From Chloranthus sessilifolius (taxonomy: Eukaryota > Streptophyta > Magnoliopsida > Chloranthales > Chloranthaceae), in NCBI GenBank assembly GCA_021018995.1, contig CM037593.1, positions 15,838,088 to 15,902,087 on the forward strand: a DNA stretch of 64,000 nucleotides, read 5' to 3'. The notes under the pieces were generated by a model that was not told where the DNA came from, made no database searches, and saw nothing but the letters and a program-made list of their open reading frames with translations. How positions within the stretch are numbered: the stretch's first letter is position 1; every line of letters starts with the position of its first letter. Of the stretch, positions 47,480 through 57,709 are shown piece by piece. The position numbers and the translations under genes are program-made.

Positions 47480-47839
47480 TTCTATATGCAAATTGAGAGT
47501 CTAGATTTGATCCATCATTTTTCATTTGGGACAAAAGGACTCAACTGTTTACTCATATGTATCTTAGGTTGAAGAATCTAATCATTGGGAATAAAAAAAA
47601 TTCTAAAGCCATTTGTGAAACATTCAACATATAAATATAGCTCCAGGTTGTTGTCCCTATGAGATTTCAGTTTTCGTGCTATTTCATTTTATTGTTGAGT
47701 GATTTGGTGTTTCTTCATAGATTAATTTTCTTTGAGAGTACAGTGATACATTCCTCCACATTAAATGAGCTACAACATGTATAGTTGGCGGCCAAGAAAG
47801 CTTCCTTGTTTGCCTTATGGTAGAATTTTTTATTGCAAT

Positions 47840-48100
47840 GGTTTCTTCTCCTCTGCAAGGGGAGATGAGCAATATCCCGAGAGATGACTTTTTTCATCTT
47901 TTTGACTTGTCTTGTCACCACCACCGGCGGTTCGATCTTCGCTTCATTTTTTGCATCATCGATGACCAGAACTTTCGGACGGAAGATGTCAATGCTCTTT
48001 GGCGGAGCCACTTTTCTCGTGTGGTGAAGCAGCTGTTAACTTAGCGATGCATATTATTGGCCAGATTTTGCTTGGTGTCGGTATCGGTGTAGCGAATCAG
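47840..48100 (+). pseudogene. Sugar transporter (STP-like) gene fragment
   Basis: Plus-strand reading gives, with at least two one-base shifts, MTFFIFLTCLVTTTGGSIF, then directly ASFFASSMTRTFGRKMSMLFGG and (after a shift at about 48018) AAVNLAMHIIGQILLGVGIGVANQ. These match plant monosaccharide/H+ symporters, with the first cytosolic/extracellular loop region (roughly 70 residues) missing between the first two pieces. The last block ends at NQ, a known STP exon end, where KNOX sequence begins. Nonfunctional. The minus-strand ORF 47715-48011 is its shadow. Confidence 0.75.
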
Positions 48101-48391
48101 GTAGGAGCTCCTCTTGAAATAGTTTCTCTATTAGATGAAATACAGCAAGAAAATGCCATGTCGACTCGTTTAGGATCCGATCCCAAGTTCGATGGGTTCA
48201 TGGTCTCTCTCTCTCTCTCTTTGTTATTGTAAATGCAAAATAGTCTCTAATTAAGTGATTTTTTTTTAATGTTAAGCAGGAAACTTACTATGATGTTATA
48301 ATGAAGTATAAGTCGGATTTAGTGAGGCCATTCAACGAAGCGACTTTCATGAACAAGATTGAAATGCAGCTCAGCAATCTCATAAAGAAGC
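48101..48391 (+). pseudogene. KNOX homeobox gene fragment (KNOX1 end / KNOX2)
   Basis: Exon 48101-48202 reads VGAPLEIVSLLDEIQQEN followed by GSDPKFDGFM. A GT-AG intron (48203-48279) follows, and exon 48280-48391 reads ETYYDVIMKYKSDLVRPFNEA then MNKIEMQLSNL. This matches class I KNOX proteins across the KNOX1 end and KNOX2, including the intron position after FM. The fragment begins exactly at an exon start (CAG/GTAGGAGC) and stops before the ELK and homeodomain region. The intron shows capture at DNA level. It is fused in frame to the sugar-transporter fragment. Confidence 0.82.
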
Positions 48392-49125
48392 TTATAAAAG
48401 TTGCATTACTTTTTTTTTTGCAATAAAAAACCTTGGATTTTTATAATTGCTGCTTAAATCATTAAATTGCAGGGTAATTTGAGGTGGGTTTCTCTTTTTT
48501 TTTCATTTCCGAGCCCAGATTTTGGAGTGAAACAAAGGTTAGTTTGGTGATTTATCAATTTTTTTTTTTTTTCTGGGTTATGTTTTTTGAAAGACTTATT
48601 GTCTATATATATTTTTAAGTATTTTTTTTCAGGTTCATAGATGTAGATATGGAGAAGGAATCAAGAGAGCAAACAAATTTTTTCTTACAATGAGAGAATT
48701 AAAAGAGAACGAGATGTGTTAAGGTGGAAGACGAGAAGGTTTTAGAGAAATCTTTGAGTAAAAAAATAACATTTAGAGTCAATCGATGAGTGGTGAGAGT
48801 CGAGAAAGAGGCCCCTTCTCTCTTCGTCAGCAGGTATAGAGAGAGAACCATTAACCAATTTGATGGAAAAACTGAATTTTTTATCCTTCTAACAAGAAAT
48901 TAAAAAATCATTTTTTTTTATAGGATCTCAAATTCGACAACAATTCCATCGAATACAAACGACTATCAGAAAACACACTCTTCTTCACTAGAGAAGGAAG
49001 ATAGGTATTAATTTTATATTTTTTAATCTTCAGATGCTCGATTTGACAACAACCCATTAATTTTTTTGAACAAAATTTTAATTTTTGAATCAATTAACAA
49101 GTATTATTCGACAAAGGGGTCATCG
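48392..49125 (+). other. Linker between captured fragments
   Basis: Several intron-exon-like borders (TTGCAG near 48472, TTTCAG near 48633, TATAG near 48923) and short exon-like purine-rich pieces that I could not assign. Possibly more fragments of the same captured genes. Confidence 0.3.
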
Positions 49126-49618
49126 TTTTTAGAAGAAGGGGGAAAGGTTTCGATGGAGATAGGAAATGAGAACGCGTTGGTGTTCCCGAGGTTCTTTATT
49201 TCCTTGTCAAGTAAAGAGATGAAAGGGTGTAAATTGCCACAGAGGCCTTAAAAGAGGGTAAAATTCATTAAGAGAAGCTTGCTAGTAAATTTTTACACAT
49301 TTTATTTTAGAAAAAAATTACAAATAATTTTTTTCATAATTTATAGTATTTATTTATTTAATTTCTTTTGTTTTTTACTTTTTTCTTTTGACTTTTTGTG
49401 GTTGTAGTTGGTGAGTCTTGGGGCATGATTATCTCATCTTTCTCAAGAGAGATATGAAGTCAAGGAAACTGATTTGGTTTTGTTTGAATTTTTTTTTTCA
49501 ATTGGGGTTTGGTTTGGTTTTTTTAAATTCGTTGAAATATTTTTTCGTTGAGTTTTATGATATGCAGAGAGCAAGAGATTTGAAGGCCATGAAAAGCTTG
49601 GAAAGTGATTCGGATTGA
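49126..49618 (+). pseudogene. DUF1639-family gene fragment, three exons
   Basis: Exon about 49126-49256 contains FPRFFISLSSKEMKGCKLPQRP, followed by a stop where the family has Lys (RPKKR). An intron ends at 49407 (TTGTAG). Exon 49408 to about 49475 gives LSHLSQERYEVKETDL, with TGA in place of the family Trp just before it. A second intron ends at 49567, and the last exon AMKSLESDSD ends with TGA at 49618. This is the usual C-terminal end of DUF1639 proteins, of unknown function. Two nonsense changes make it a pseudogene. Same strand as the STP and KNOX pieces. Confidence 0.72.
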
Positions 49619-49640
49619 AGAGAGAGAGGGATTTGCATTG

Positions 49641-49716
49641 AATGGAATAGATAAGAGGGATTAAACAAAGAGCCTCTTTGGAATAGATAAGAGGGATTGA
49701 GCAAAGAGACTCTTTT
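49641..49716. repeat. Tandem pair of ~38-bp units
   Basis: GGAATAGATAAGAGGGATT appears twice, each followed by RARCAAAGAGNCTCTTT; the latter is a small palindrome. It lies just past the DUF1639 fragment. Confidence 0.8.
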
Positions 49717-49974
49717 CCTACGTGTATGTATTCAATGAAATTGATCAAATTTTGTTTTCAGGGATAGGAACAAATAATCACTATCAAATTATTCTTTTAA
49801 TGGGTTAGGTCCCTTATTAAATATTCTTTACTACCCTCTTGCAGTTGTAATGGTGGCAATGGGTCGGAGCTCGGACTTGGTTTGGGCCTTATTAAAAAAG
49901 ACAAATATCCAAGCCCAAGCTCGACAATTTCTAAAAGCCCACACATAAGCAACCCCTTTTAGCATAGTGACACG

Positions 49975-50340
49975 TTGAAATCATACGATGGAGATCGTTT
50001 TTCACACCGATCTTCCACACAATGAATCGTTAGACCATGATCTTATTGTTGGGTATTTTTTTATTCCACGTGTAATAGATAGGAAATAAACAAATGTAAA
50101 ATCACATTTGAGCGTGATTTGTGCCGTGTGATTTTAGGCCACTTTTTGGTATCCATGTCATGGCAGTGAATAAAAAATAGACCATCTAATGGTACACTTA
50201 TGGTCTCAAGATCCGTCGTGTAGAAGATCAGGGTAAAAAATAATCTCTATCGTCTGATTCAAAGTAGTCGATAGATTTAAAGAAGTTTCGAAAGTTGGCG
50301 TTTTCAGAAATCGCGTTGGTGCGAATAGAGGTACCCTAAT
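49975..50340. mobile_element. Foldback MITE, family A, right end intact
   Basis: Right end (inverse GGGTACCTCTATTCGCACC) matches the terminus of 51059-51493. The arms carry CGATGGAGATCGTTTTTCAC and AATCTCTATCGTCTGATTC. The left terminus is eroded. Confidence 0.65.
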
Positions 50341-50428
50341 TCATATGCTCGTCAATTGTTTTGTGCCAATTGAAGTATGATTATTTGGCATGTGATTAAC
50401 TAAGAGTTTGGGTTGAAAATAAAAACCA

Positions 50429-50503
<75 letters not shown>

Positions 50504-50506
<3 letters not shown>

Positions 50507-50865
50507 TCCTCCAACGGAGGACGGTCACCGTCCTCCAAGATCCATGTGGAGCTCCACGTGGCACCCAAAAAGACACTTTTTGGGTGCCACTTGAAGCACA
50601 GGTGGACAATTTAGATCAATATTAAAAAAAAAAAATTCAAAATTTTTTTTTAAACCCACAAGTCAAAGTTTGACGATTTTCATTGGTCCACATTCACGGT
50701 TCAAAAAATACACGGTGGAGATGAGTTTTTTTTTCTTTTTTTTTAAAGATGATCTAAGCAATACACCCAAGGTCCACGTGGCATCGAAACAATATTTTGA
50801 GTGCCACATAGAGCTCCACGTGAAAGGTTGGAGGACGGTCCTCCGATAGAGGACGGATCCCTTTT

Positions 50866-50868
<3 letters not shown>
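50504..50868. mobile_element. (TA)n-bounded Micron-like MITE, copy 2
   Basis: Flanked by long (TA)n tracts at 50433-50503 and 50869-50917. Starts GGTCCTCCAACGGAGGACGG; the inverse of the end is GGAAAAGGGATCCGTCCTC. The interior has GTGGAGCTCCACGTGGCACC and its inverse GTGCCACATAGAGCTCCACG. Inverted repeats of AGGACGG lie near both ends. Confidence 0.68.
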
Positions 50869-50919
<51 letters not shown>

Positions 50920-51058
50920 ACCAATCGTACCCAAATACAATTGTTCATTCTTCTCCCTAAGAAAAAATAATAGAGAATTCATTTCATAATAAACCATCTC
51001 TCTCTACCCTTTGAATTTGAAAATTTATAAGGTTTAACACCAAACAGTGAATGGTTTA

Positions 51059-51493
51059 GGGTACCTCTGTTCGCACCCATGTGCTCTCTTAAAGCGCCTA
51101 TGTCTGAGACCCATTGAAAGTCGTTGATTGCTTCGGATAAGATGACGGAGATCCTGTTTCACTCCGATCTTCCACAAAATGGATCTTCAGATCATGGCGC
51201 ACCTATTTCACGGTCAGTTTTGATTCCATGCGTCACAAATCCCAAAAAAATTGATCTTCAATCATATGGCACACATCATGCTCAAATGTTATTTTAGGGA
51301 CATTTTTTGGGAATTTGGGAAACATGGAATCAAAAAGTGACCGTCGGATAGGTGTGCCATGATCTCAAGATCCTTTTTGTGGAATATCATGGTAAAACAC
51401 ATTCTCCATCATCTGATTGGAAAAATCAACTGTTTTGAAGGGATCTTGGACGTGGGCACTTTCAGAGAACGTGGACACGAACAGAGGTACCCA
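51059..51493. mobile_element. Foldback MITE, family A, complete copy with perfect 9-bp TSD
   Basis: Starts GGGTACCTCTGTTCGCACC and ends with the inverse GGGTACCTCTGTTCGTGTCC. The perfect 9-bp direct repeat AATGGTTTA flanks it (51050-51058 and 51494-51502), the TSD length of Mutator-like elements. Long arms include GATGACGGAGATCC, CTTCAGATCATGGCGCACC and the inverse partners. 435 bp, no coding capacity. This copy defines the family. Confidence 0.87.
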
Positions 51494-51502
51494 ATGGTTT
51501 AT

Positions 51503-51879
51503 CCCATGCTGCTCTCTGTCCTTATAGCTTTGCTGCAAAACAGACAAAAGCAAAAAAACATACCAGTTAGAAAGTCCAATTTTGTTAAGAAAATTCTACT
51601 TTACACATTAAAAGTAAGACATGTAATGTACGACTTTTGTACTTCTATAGTTCTATGCTTGTCTAAATGCAATATTTTTCGAAGTTTGAAGGCTCTAACA
51701 TTTTTAAAATAAACTAATTTTGATTGATAGACGAAAGCATGCATCTGTTACATGGACTCTACATATACACCCCAACAAGTTCTTTGTCCCCACAGTATAT
51801 GACCAAAAAAAAACTATATATGGACTTTTTTAAGTATATTGTGCCAGTGGCAAACATTTCTTGGTTCCCACAGCGCATC

Positions 51880-51910
<31 letters not shown>

Positions 51911-54900
51911 CTTAACTAACACATGGTTTCTAGCAATAAGTCTACGCTTTTGTGGACCATTTGATACAAGTGTTAGTCTACAATGAGAGTCCACCTATCA
52001 TGAGTGGGCACGACAGTCCACACATCTGTATGACTGCGTGGCATGCACGGGCTTCCAATGCACGGAATTCAGTGCATGTCATGCGGCCAGACAGATTTGT
52101 GAACTGCTTTAATGCACATGATGGGTGGACACCCATTGCAAGCTAACTCCAAAGAATTGGTATTAAGTGCACTGCCTAAACCATAGGCAAGCCAAACTCC
52201 ACCCACCAAAAAGGTTATAAATGTATGTCCACTGATTTAGTGCCCATAAATATCTGCACGTCTCCTTTGGTTAACCAGCTTGGTTGAGGTAGATTGAGCA
52301 TCGCACTTCTTGCACAGCCCATGCACCTAACACTAACTCTTCATATAAAACTTTTATGGTTGTCCAAATGCTTTGTTGCATGGTCAGAAACATCGTATAA
52401 TTGTTGACTTTTGGGATATGATCCATCATCCATCCAAGAGAGCTAGCCCATTGACGGCAAAGGTCCCGATCAAGGGGTAGTTCCCCTATTTCTTGCCCAT
52501 ATCTCTCCTACAGCTGAAAACCAGAATCGAGAAAAGTTACTTCTCATTAGCTATGAGCCTATGATAGTATAGATTCGTACATTACGTTAAATGTTCACAA
52601 ACTATTTCGTATTCACTAACAATCTATGGACTGGACAAGCTCACACATGATAACTCGATAGTGACACTTGTTTCTCACATGTACATTTGTTGTGTCTTCT
52701 TACGAAAAATAAGATTTATTGATGACATGCAACTCAACACTTCCATGGTGAAAAATGTCCGTAAACACAATTTGGGGATAAATGTGCCACTAAGAGACGA
52801 ATGCATTGGGTCTATACCATGAATGATTATAGGGAATTTTCAACACAAGCAGCCCTCACTGAAATAGATCTATACATACAAAGAAAATTTTTAAAAAATA
52901 CAATAAAATAGAAAAGCAAATTTCTAATCACTAATGATAGTGAAATCCACCACCTTTCGGTCCCTTCATTTATGACACAGCTAAAGTCTAAACTAATTTA
53001 AAATGACTCAAAAGCGCAAGATAGATTCCATGATAAGAAGTCCGAAGAAGGAAGATGGTAAAGGATGTTGACGGAAAAAAAAAGTGGCACTAGAAAATCA
53101 ATGCATCGCCAAACTGAAAGTAACATGTGAAAAGCTGATCATTTTATTCCCTGCAGACTAACCTAATTAGTGTTGGCATTAAGAAAAAACAAAAAAACAG
53201 AGCTAATGAAGTACATGATCTGCAAGAGGAGATCTTTGAGTCAAAGAAAGCAGATACTAAGAAATTTACCGCATGGAACGCATATATTGCTACAATGGAG
53301 AAACCTAATTTTAATATAAAAATTAATACAAATACAAGGACAAACCATTAGGAATAACCAAGAATTAAACTCAAAAACAAGACTTTTTCTTAATCTTGCA
53401 TACCAAAAAATACTATAAATAGAATCACACTTGTATATTGACATAAATCTCCAATGAGTTGAAAGACTCCATTATACTGTAGACAGAGAGGGAAGAAATG
53501 ATTGACATACAAAGAAAAGAAACCCAACAAACTGAGAATATATTTCTCAAATTCATGAATCATGAATGTAAAGTTGGTTTAAGAGAGATTTCAAAAAAGA
53601 TAATTTCAAAAAAAGAAAAAGAAAACATTACTTATCTAGTCTTCAGTCAAATCCTTCTCCCTACACAAGGGTGAGGGCCAAACCAGAGGCTCTGCAAATG
53701 TAGGACTTAGGGGTGCAATGGATGCCAACTAAAATTCTAGTATATTATAGACTAAAGAAGTGTTCTTTGAAAAGAAAAATGGAAAAGAAATCACTGAGCA
53801 ATTAAATAGGCTACTAATTATATTTTGTAAGCGATCAATGAACACAATGTAGATGATGAAAAGTAACCTACGAAATCAGTGAGAATTCTTCAATACTGAC
53901 TTAGCAGGGAGCAATTAGAACAAAAGTAACCTACGAAATGGTTGGTACATTTTTGTAAATAGAAGAAAAAATCCAGATAAATCTAGCAGTGGGATTAAAA
54001 GATAGAGAATAAAAATTATCGACATTTACCTCACGTTGATAAACATCTCCATATATGTTGGCTTATAAGCAGGTTGCTACCTTGAAAACTAACAACACCT
54101 ATACAAAGCAGCATTAGAATAAGCAACATCATTTATAACCAAAACATAAAAACAAAAAGAGTAATCAAAGAGTAGGAAAAAAAGAAACAACCAAAATAAC
54201 TTCTTTTGCAATCTCTACTAAGATGATAATAATAATAACCATAATCATGATAGTAGTAGTAATAATAATAATTAATAATAAATCGCAACTACAATATCAA
54301 AAGCAAAAAAAGTTACCAATAGAAAATAAATTATAACCACCACCACAACCAAAAAAACTAAACAAATTTTACAAGCTAAGTAGACTAATTGAGAAACAAA
54401 AATTTGAGTTAACGAACAAAAAATAATGAGAAGGGTAACCCTAACGTGACATGGAAAGGGTGAAAACCCTCCAAACCGTAACACCTTAAGACAAGGAAAA
54501 AGAGTACAAAGGAAAACCCAACATTACATAAAAGTATAGCTCTAAAATAATTCACACAAACAAGAGATGAAAATCCTACTTTCTGCAGCAAAGAAAATAT
54601 GCTACTGCCCAGGAAATCTCCAACTCCACCCAAAGTAAAAACATGACCTGAGCCTTCTAGGTGCTAATATTTTAGGAACAATTAGCCATACAAGCAATAC
54701 GAAGATACTTGAAACTTTAAATATTGTATGTTCAATATAAATTATATTGATAAAGGATTACAAATCTCGGGATAATATCTTTATGTTATTATTTAAATAG
54801 AAAAGAAAAATGTAATACAATAAAGAATTAATGGAAACCCATAAGCTAAAGAATCATGAAGATGCCATTATCAATACAAAATTGATGCATGATGGAAATA

Positions 54901-56401
54901 AATTTGCTCAAGAATCATGAAGATGCTAAAGAAATATGTAACAAAACAAAAGAATGTGAGCCTAGGAAGAAATTACATCTGCATATTTGGAGTTTATTTT
55001 ATACCTCCATCCCCAAATCGGGGAATTGTCCATCAAACCTTATAAAACAAACTGTAGAAAATAATACCCCCTAATGAAATATAGAAAACATAAATTAAAA
55101 GTTCAAAACAAAATAGAAGAATGAAATATGATAAGAAGAAGTTGAAAAGAATCTTGAAAGAGGCTGCTGACAATGAATAAATGAAGAGGGGAATCAACCA
55201 TGCAGATGAGAGAGAATAGGTGCAGTTGTTTTGCTTGATGAGGGAAGACTGCACAAAGGCGATGAGTGTTGGTCACATAAATGTGCCTGATGGCATTGTA
55301 TATCTTGTTATCTTCAATTTGCTGAGGACATTGCTGCGCGGAGGAATGCAGGAGAAGAGATGAAGGTTAAAAATCCAAAATAAAAATAAAAAGGTCACCG
55401 GACAATACCAAGCAGAAAAATATAAAAAAGGTCACCGGCCTTACCTTGGAGGAGGAAATAGTCCTAGTGTCTAGAGATGAAGGCCATGAAAAGGTGAGAT
55501 TCGATTGCTGTAGAAGAACTTTCATATGACAATTTGGGATTTATTTACAGTGTGGTCATATCTCGTGTCAACTATAAACGCACTCGAGTTGTTAGGAGTA
55601 CTAAGGGAAATATGAAAATTGGACCAAAGGGTCTAGAGTCCAACGAAAGTAGGAGAATCATATTCCCTTTTTGAATACATGGTATAAATAAGAAGAGATG
55701 AACTTTCCTTGGGGCCTATGTCCTCTTAAGTAAGGGAACCACGCTTCTTAAATGCGACATCCTATGAAAAAACGAATTCCATGGTACTCGAAACAACTAA
55801 TAGATTTTGAGATTGCTATGGAATTTATGGAAGTCATATTTATTGGCCTTTGTGCTTTAGAAACAATCTTAAACATATGTTTGTCTCCCTTTCTGTCTTC
55901 TTTGACCAACCTTTATTGCATCGTTAGATTACTTCCATTTCGCATCATGACCGCCTTGATGGCATGATGAATTTTCAATCATAGACATAGGTTTACCTCA
56001 TCCACATGAGAGCATGTATTACACACATTGGATGGATCAGGATTGCATTGCTATGCACTATAAAAATTCAATTTAAAGAGCTGATATAGGGTAACCGGCC
56101 TGCTCCAAACCTGCTCCAAACAGTGATTTGCAATGGATCAGTTTTGGGATATGTGCCATGTGAAACCAACATGGGTGCATGTCGTTTGATTGTACGACCA
56201 TAATTAAAAATATCGATTGCTGAGGATTGGTACAAAAATACTCTATCATGTGAGTCAAGGAAGGCAATAACCTTTAAAATGAATGGTCACCATCTAAATC
56301 TTTAAAATCATTTTAGTCATGCCTTTTAAAGGGCTTTAACTTCTTTCAATAACATGATAGACATGTTTTTCACCCCACTATTCAACACTGTAGTCTGTAG
56401 A
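51503..56401. other. Gene-poor AT-rich stretch
   Basis: I could not support any gene in about 4.9 kb. It holds (TA)n(TG)n at 51881-51910, ATAATAATA-type low complexity at 54225-54290, two nearby GGTCACCGG motifs (55396 and 55432) and a family A half-arm at about 56130-56250. A 71-codon ORF at 55752-55967 and a hydrophobic minus-strand ORF near 54409-54633 match nothing I recognise and are probably chance. Confidence 0.4.
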
Positions 56402-57695
56402 TATCACGACATAAAATCCCAACCAAGGCCAAGTCGGAATTTCGTTCGTGAACTCATACCAGCTTAAAAGTGCTTGAACATACCTGTAAAATTTCCATGC
56501 CATTTTCTCTTTAAAAATAAACTACTAAGCACAATAAAGACCACATGCATGGAAACCACCAACATTAATGATTCACAGTTAAATATCTGCATTTATCTAC
56601 TCATCAACGAAAACATTCATAACGATAGCACAAAAGAATTTCACCCATCATAGTTGCCACATCTACATTTATCTACACATCAACGAAAACATTCATAATG
56701 ATAGCACAAAAGAATTTCAACCATCATAGTCACCGCATCTACTGAAAGTTATCCATATGTAATAAATAAAATGACATCATAAAGCATCAATAAATAATTT
56801 GAAAGCCAAACTAAAATAGTAGTTAAAATTCCTAAAATAACAACGATAATGTCCTATAATCCATCATCTACCGTCGACACCTCTACGTCCTCAGCGTAAG
56901 CGTCTTTGATAGTCTCATCGTCAATATATAAATCATTTCATACTATGCCCTCCTCACGATTGTAACCTATATCATCACACGCGTCATCTGTAGGGAGGTA
57001 AGCCCTGGGGAAAGCCTAATAGGTGACAAGGGAAATGAACTCATCCTTTAATATTCTACTAGATTCATCTCATTGGTACAAGACATGACTAATAATTCAA
57101 AAGAAATAATTTAGTAGAATAAGGTTTATAACAAGAAACATGAATAAAATAAGATAGCAAGCGAAGATATCACGAGGAATAATATGGACAAAGTGAATGT
57201 TGTCACAGCCACATTTTTGAGTCACCTCGATTTTCTTGGGTACGTGAAGGGAACTACCAGAAAATAAGGCTATACGAATAGATAAAAAAAATACCATTAG
57301 CTGCTCTTTTTATTAATAATCGCAACGGAAGATTACGTTGTCATTAATACAAATGCTTAAAGACGTTTTTTCGTCAACTCTTAAGCAGGTTATAGCTCTT
57401 TAAAGTTTTTACATCCACACTGATCCAAACAATTATTTACCAAAACAGTCCCTAAGTGTCTACCTGAGTGGATACTAGACCATAGTCCTGAATGATCTCT
57501 AAAGTGTTGGCTATATAATAAATCGTGAGTTGTAAAACTAAACTCAGCAGGCGATTATTGTTCCCACTAGAACTTAAAATGACATAATATCAATGCAATT
57601 ATAATAAAAACTGACATTTCAATCCAATATAAGTATGTCTTCAATAAACTGAATGTCTAAGCATAATATAATTGTCAATTGCAGCTGATAAAAAG
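56402..57695 (-). repeat. Degraded gypsy-type LTR, part 1 (interrupted by LINE)
   Basis: TATCACGACATAAAATCCC followed by GGCCAAGTCGGAATTTCG aligns with the 3' terminus of the solo LTR (TGTCACGACCCGAAATTC then GGGCCTAGAATTTCG). An acidic ORF region (56859-57000, minus) and an ACTCAGCAGGCGATTATTG block follow in the same order as in the other two LTRs. It continues after the LINE from 61545. The outer (5') border was not found. Confidence 0.5.
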
Positions 57696-57709
57696 AGTTC
57701 TACAATTCC

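Noticed and set aside
47715-48011. 98-codon minus-strand ORF starting MAPPKSIDIF
   Set aside because: It lies antisense to the sugar-transporter fragment, whose plus-strand codons match a known family; the minus frame has no recognisable motif.
49641-49716. Helitron 3' terminus
   Set aside because: CAAAGAGACTCTTT forms a hairpin but is followed by TCCTACG rather than a clear CTRR end, so I do not call a Helitron border.
50341-50568. ORFs rich in Tyr-Ile repeats (also at 45718, 46244, 47384, 50743)
   Set aside because: They are translations of (TA)n microsatellites.
54409-54633. Hydrophobic 74-codon minus-strand ORF
   Set aside because: Its Phe/Leu-rich composition is what an A-rich plus strand yields by chance; there is no domain, no clear splice context and no neighbours to support it.
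55752-55967. 71-codon plus-strand ORF in the gene-poor region
   Set aside because: No motif recognised and length within chance expectation for 64 kb; kept only as a note in the spacer entry.
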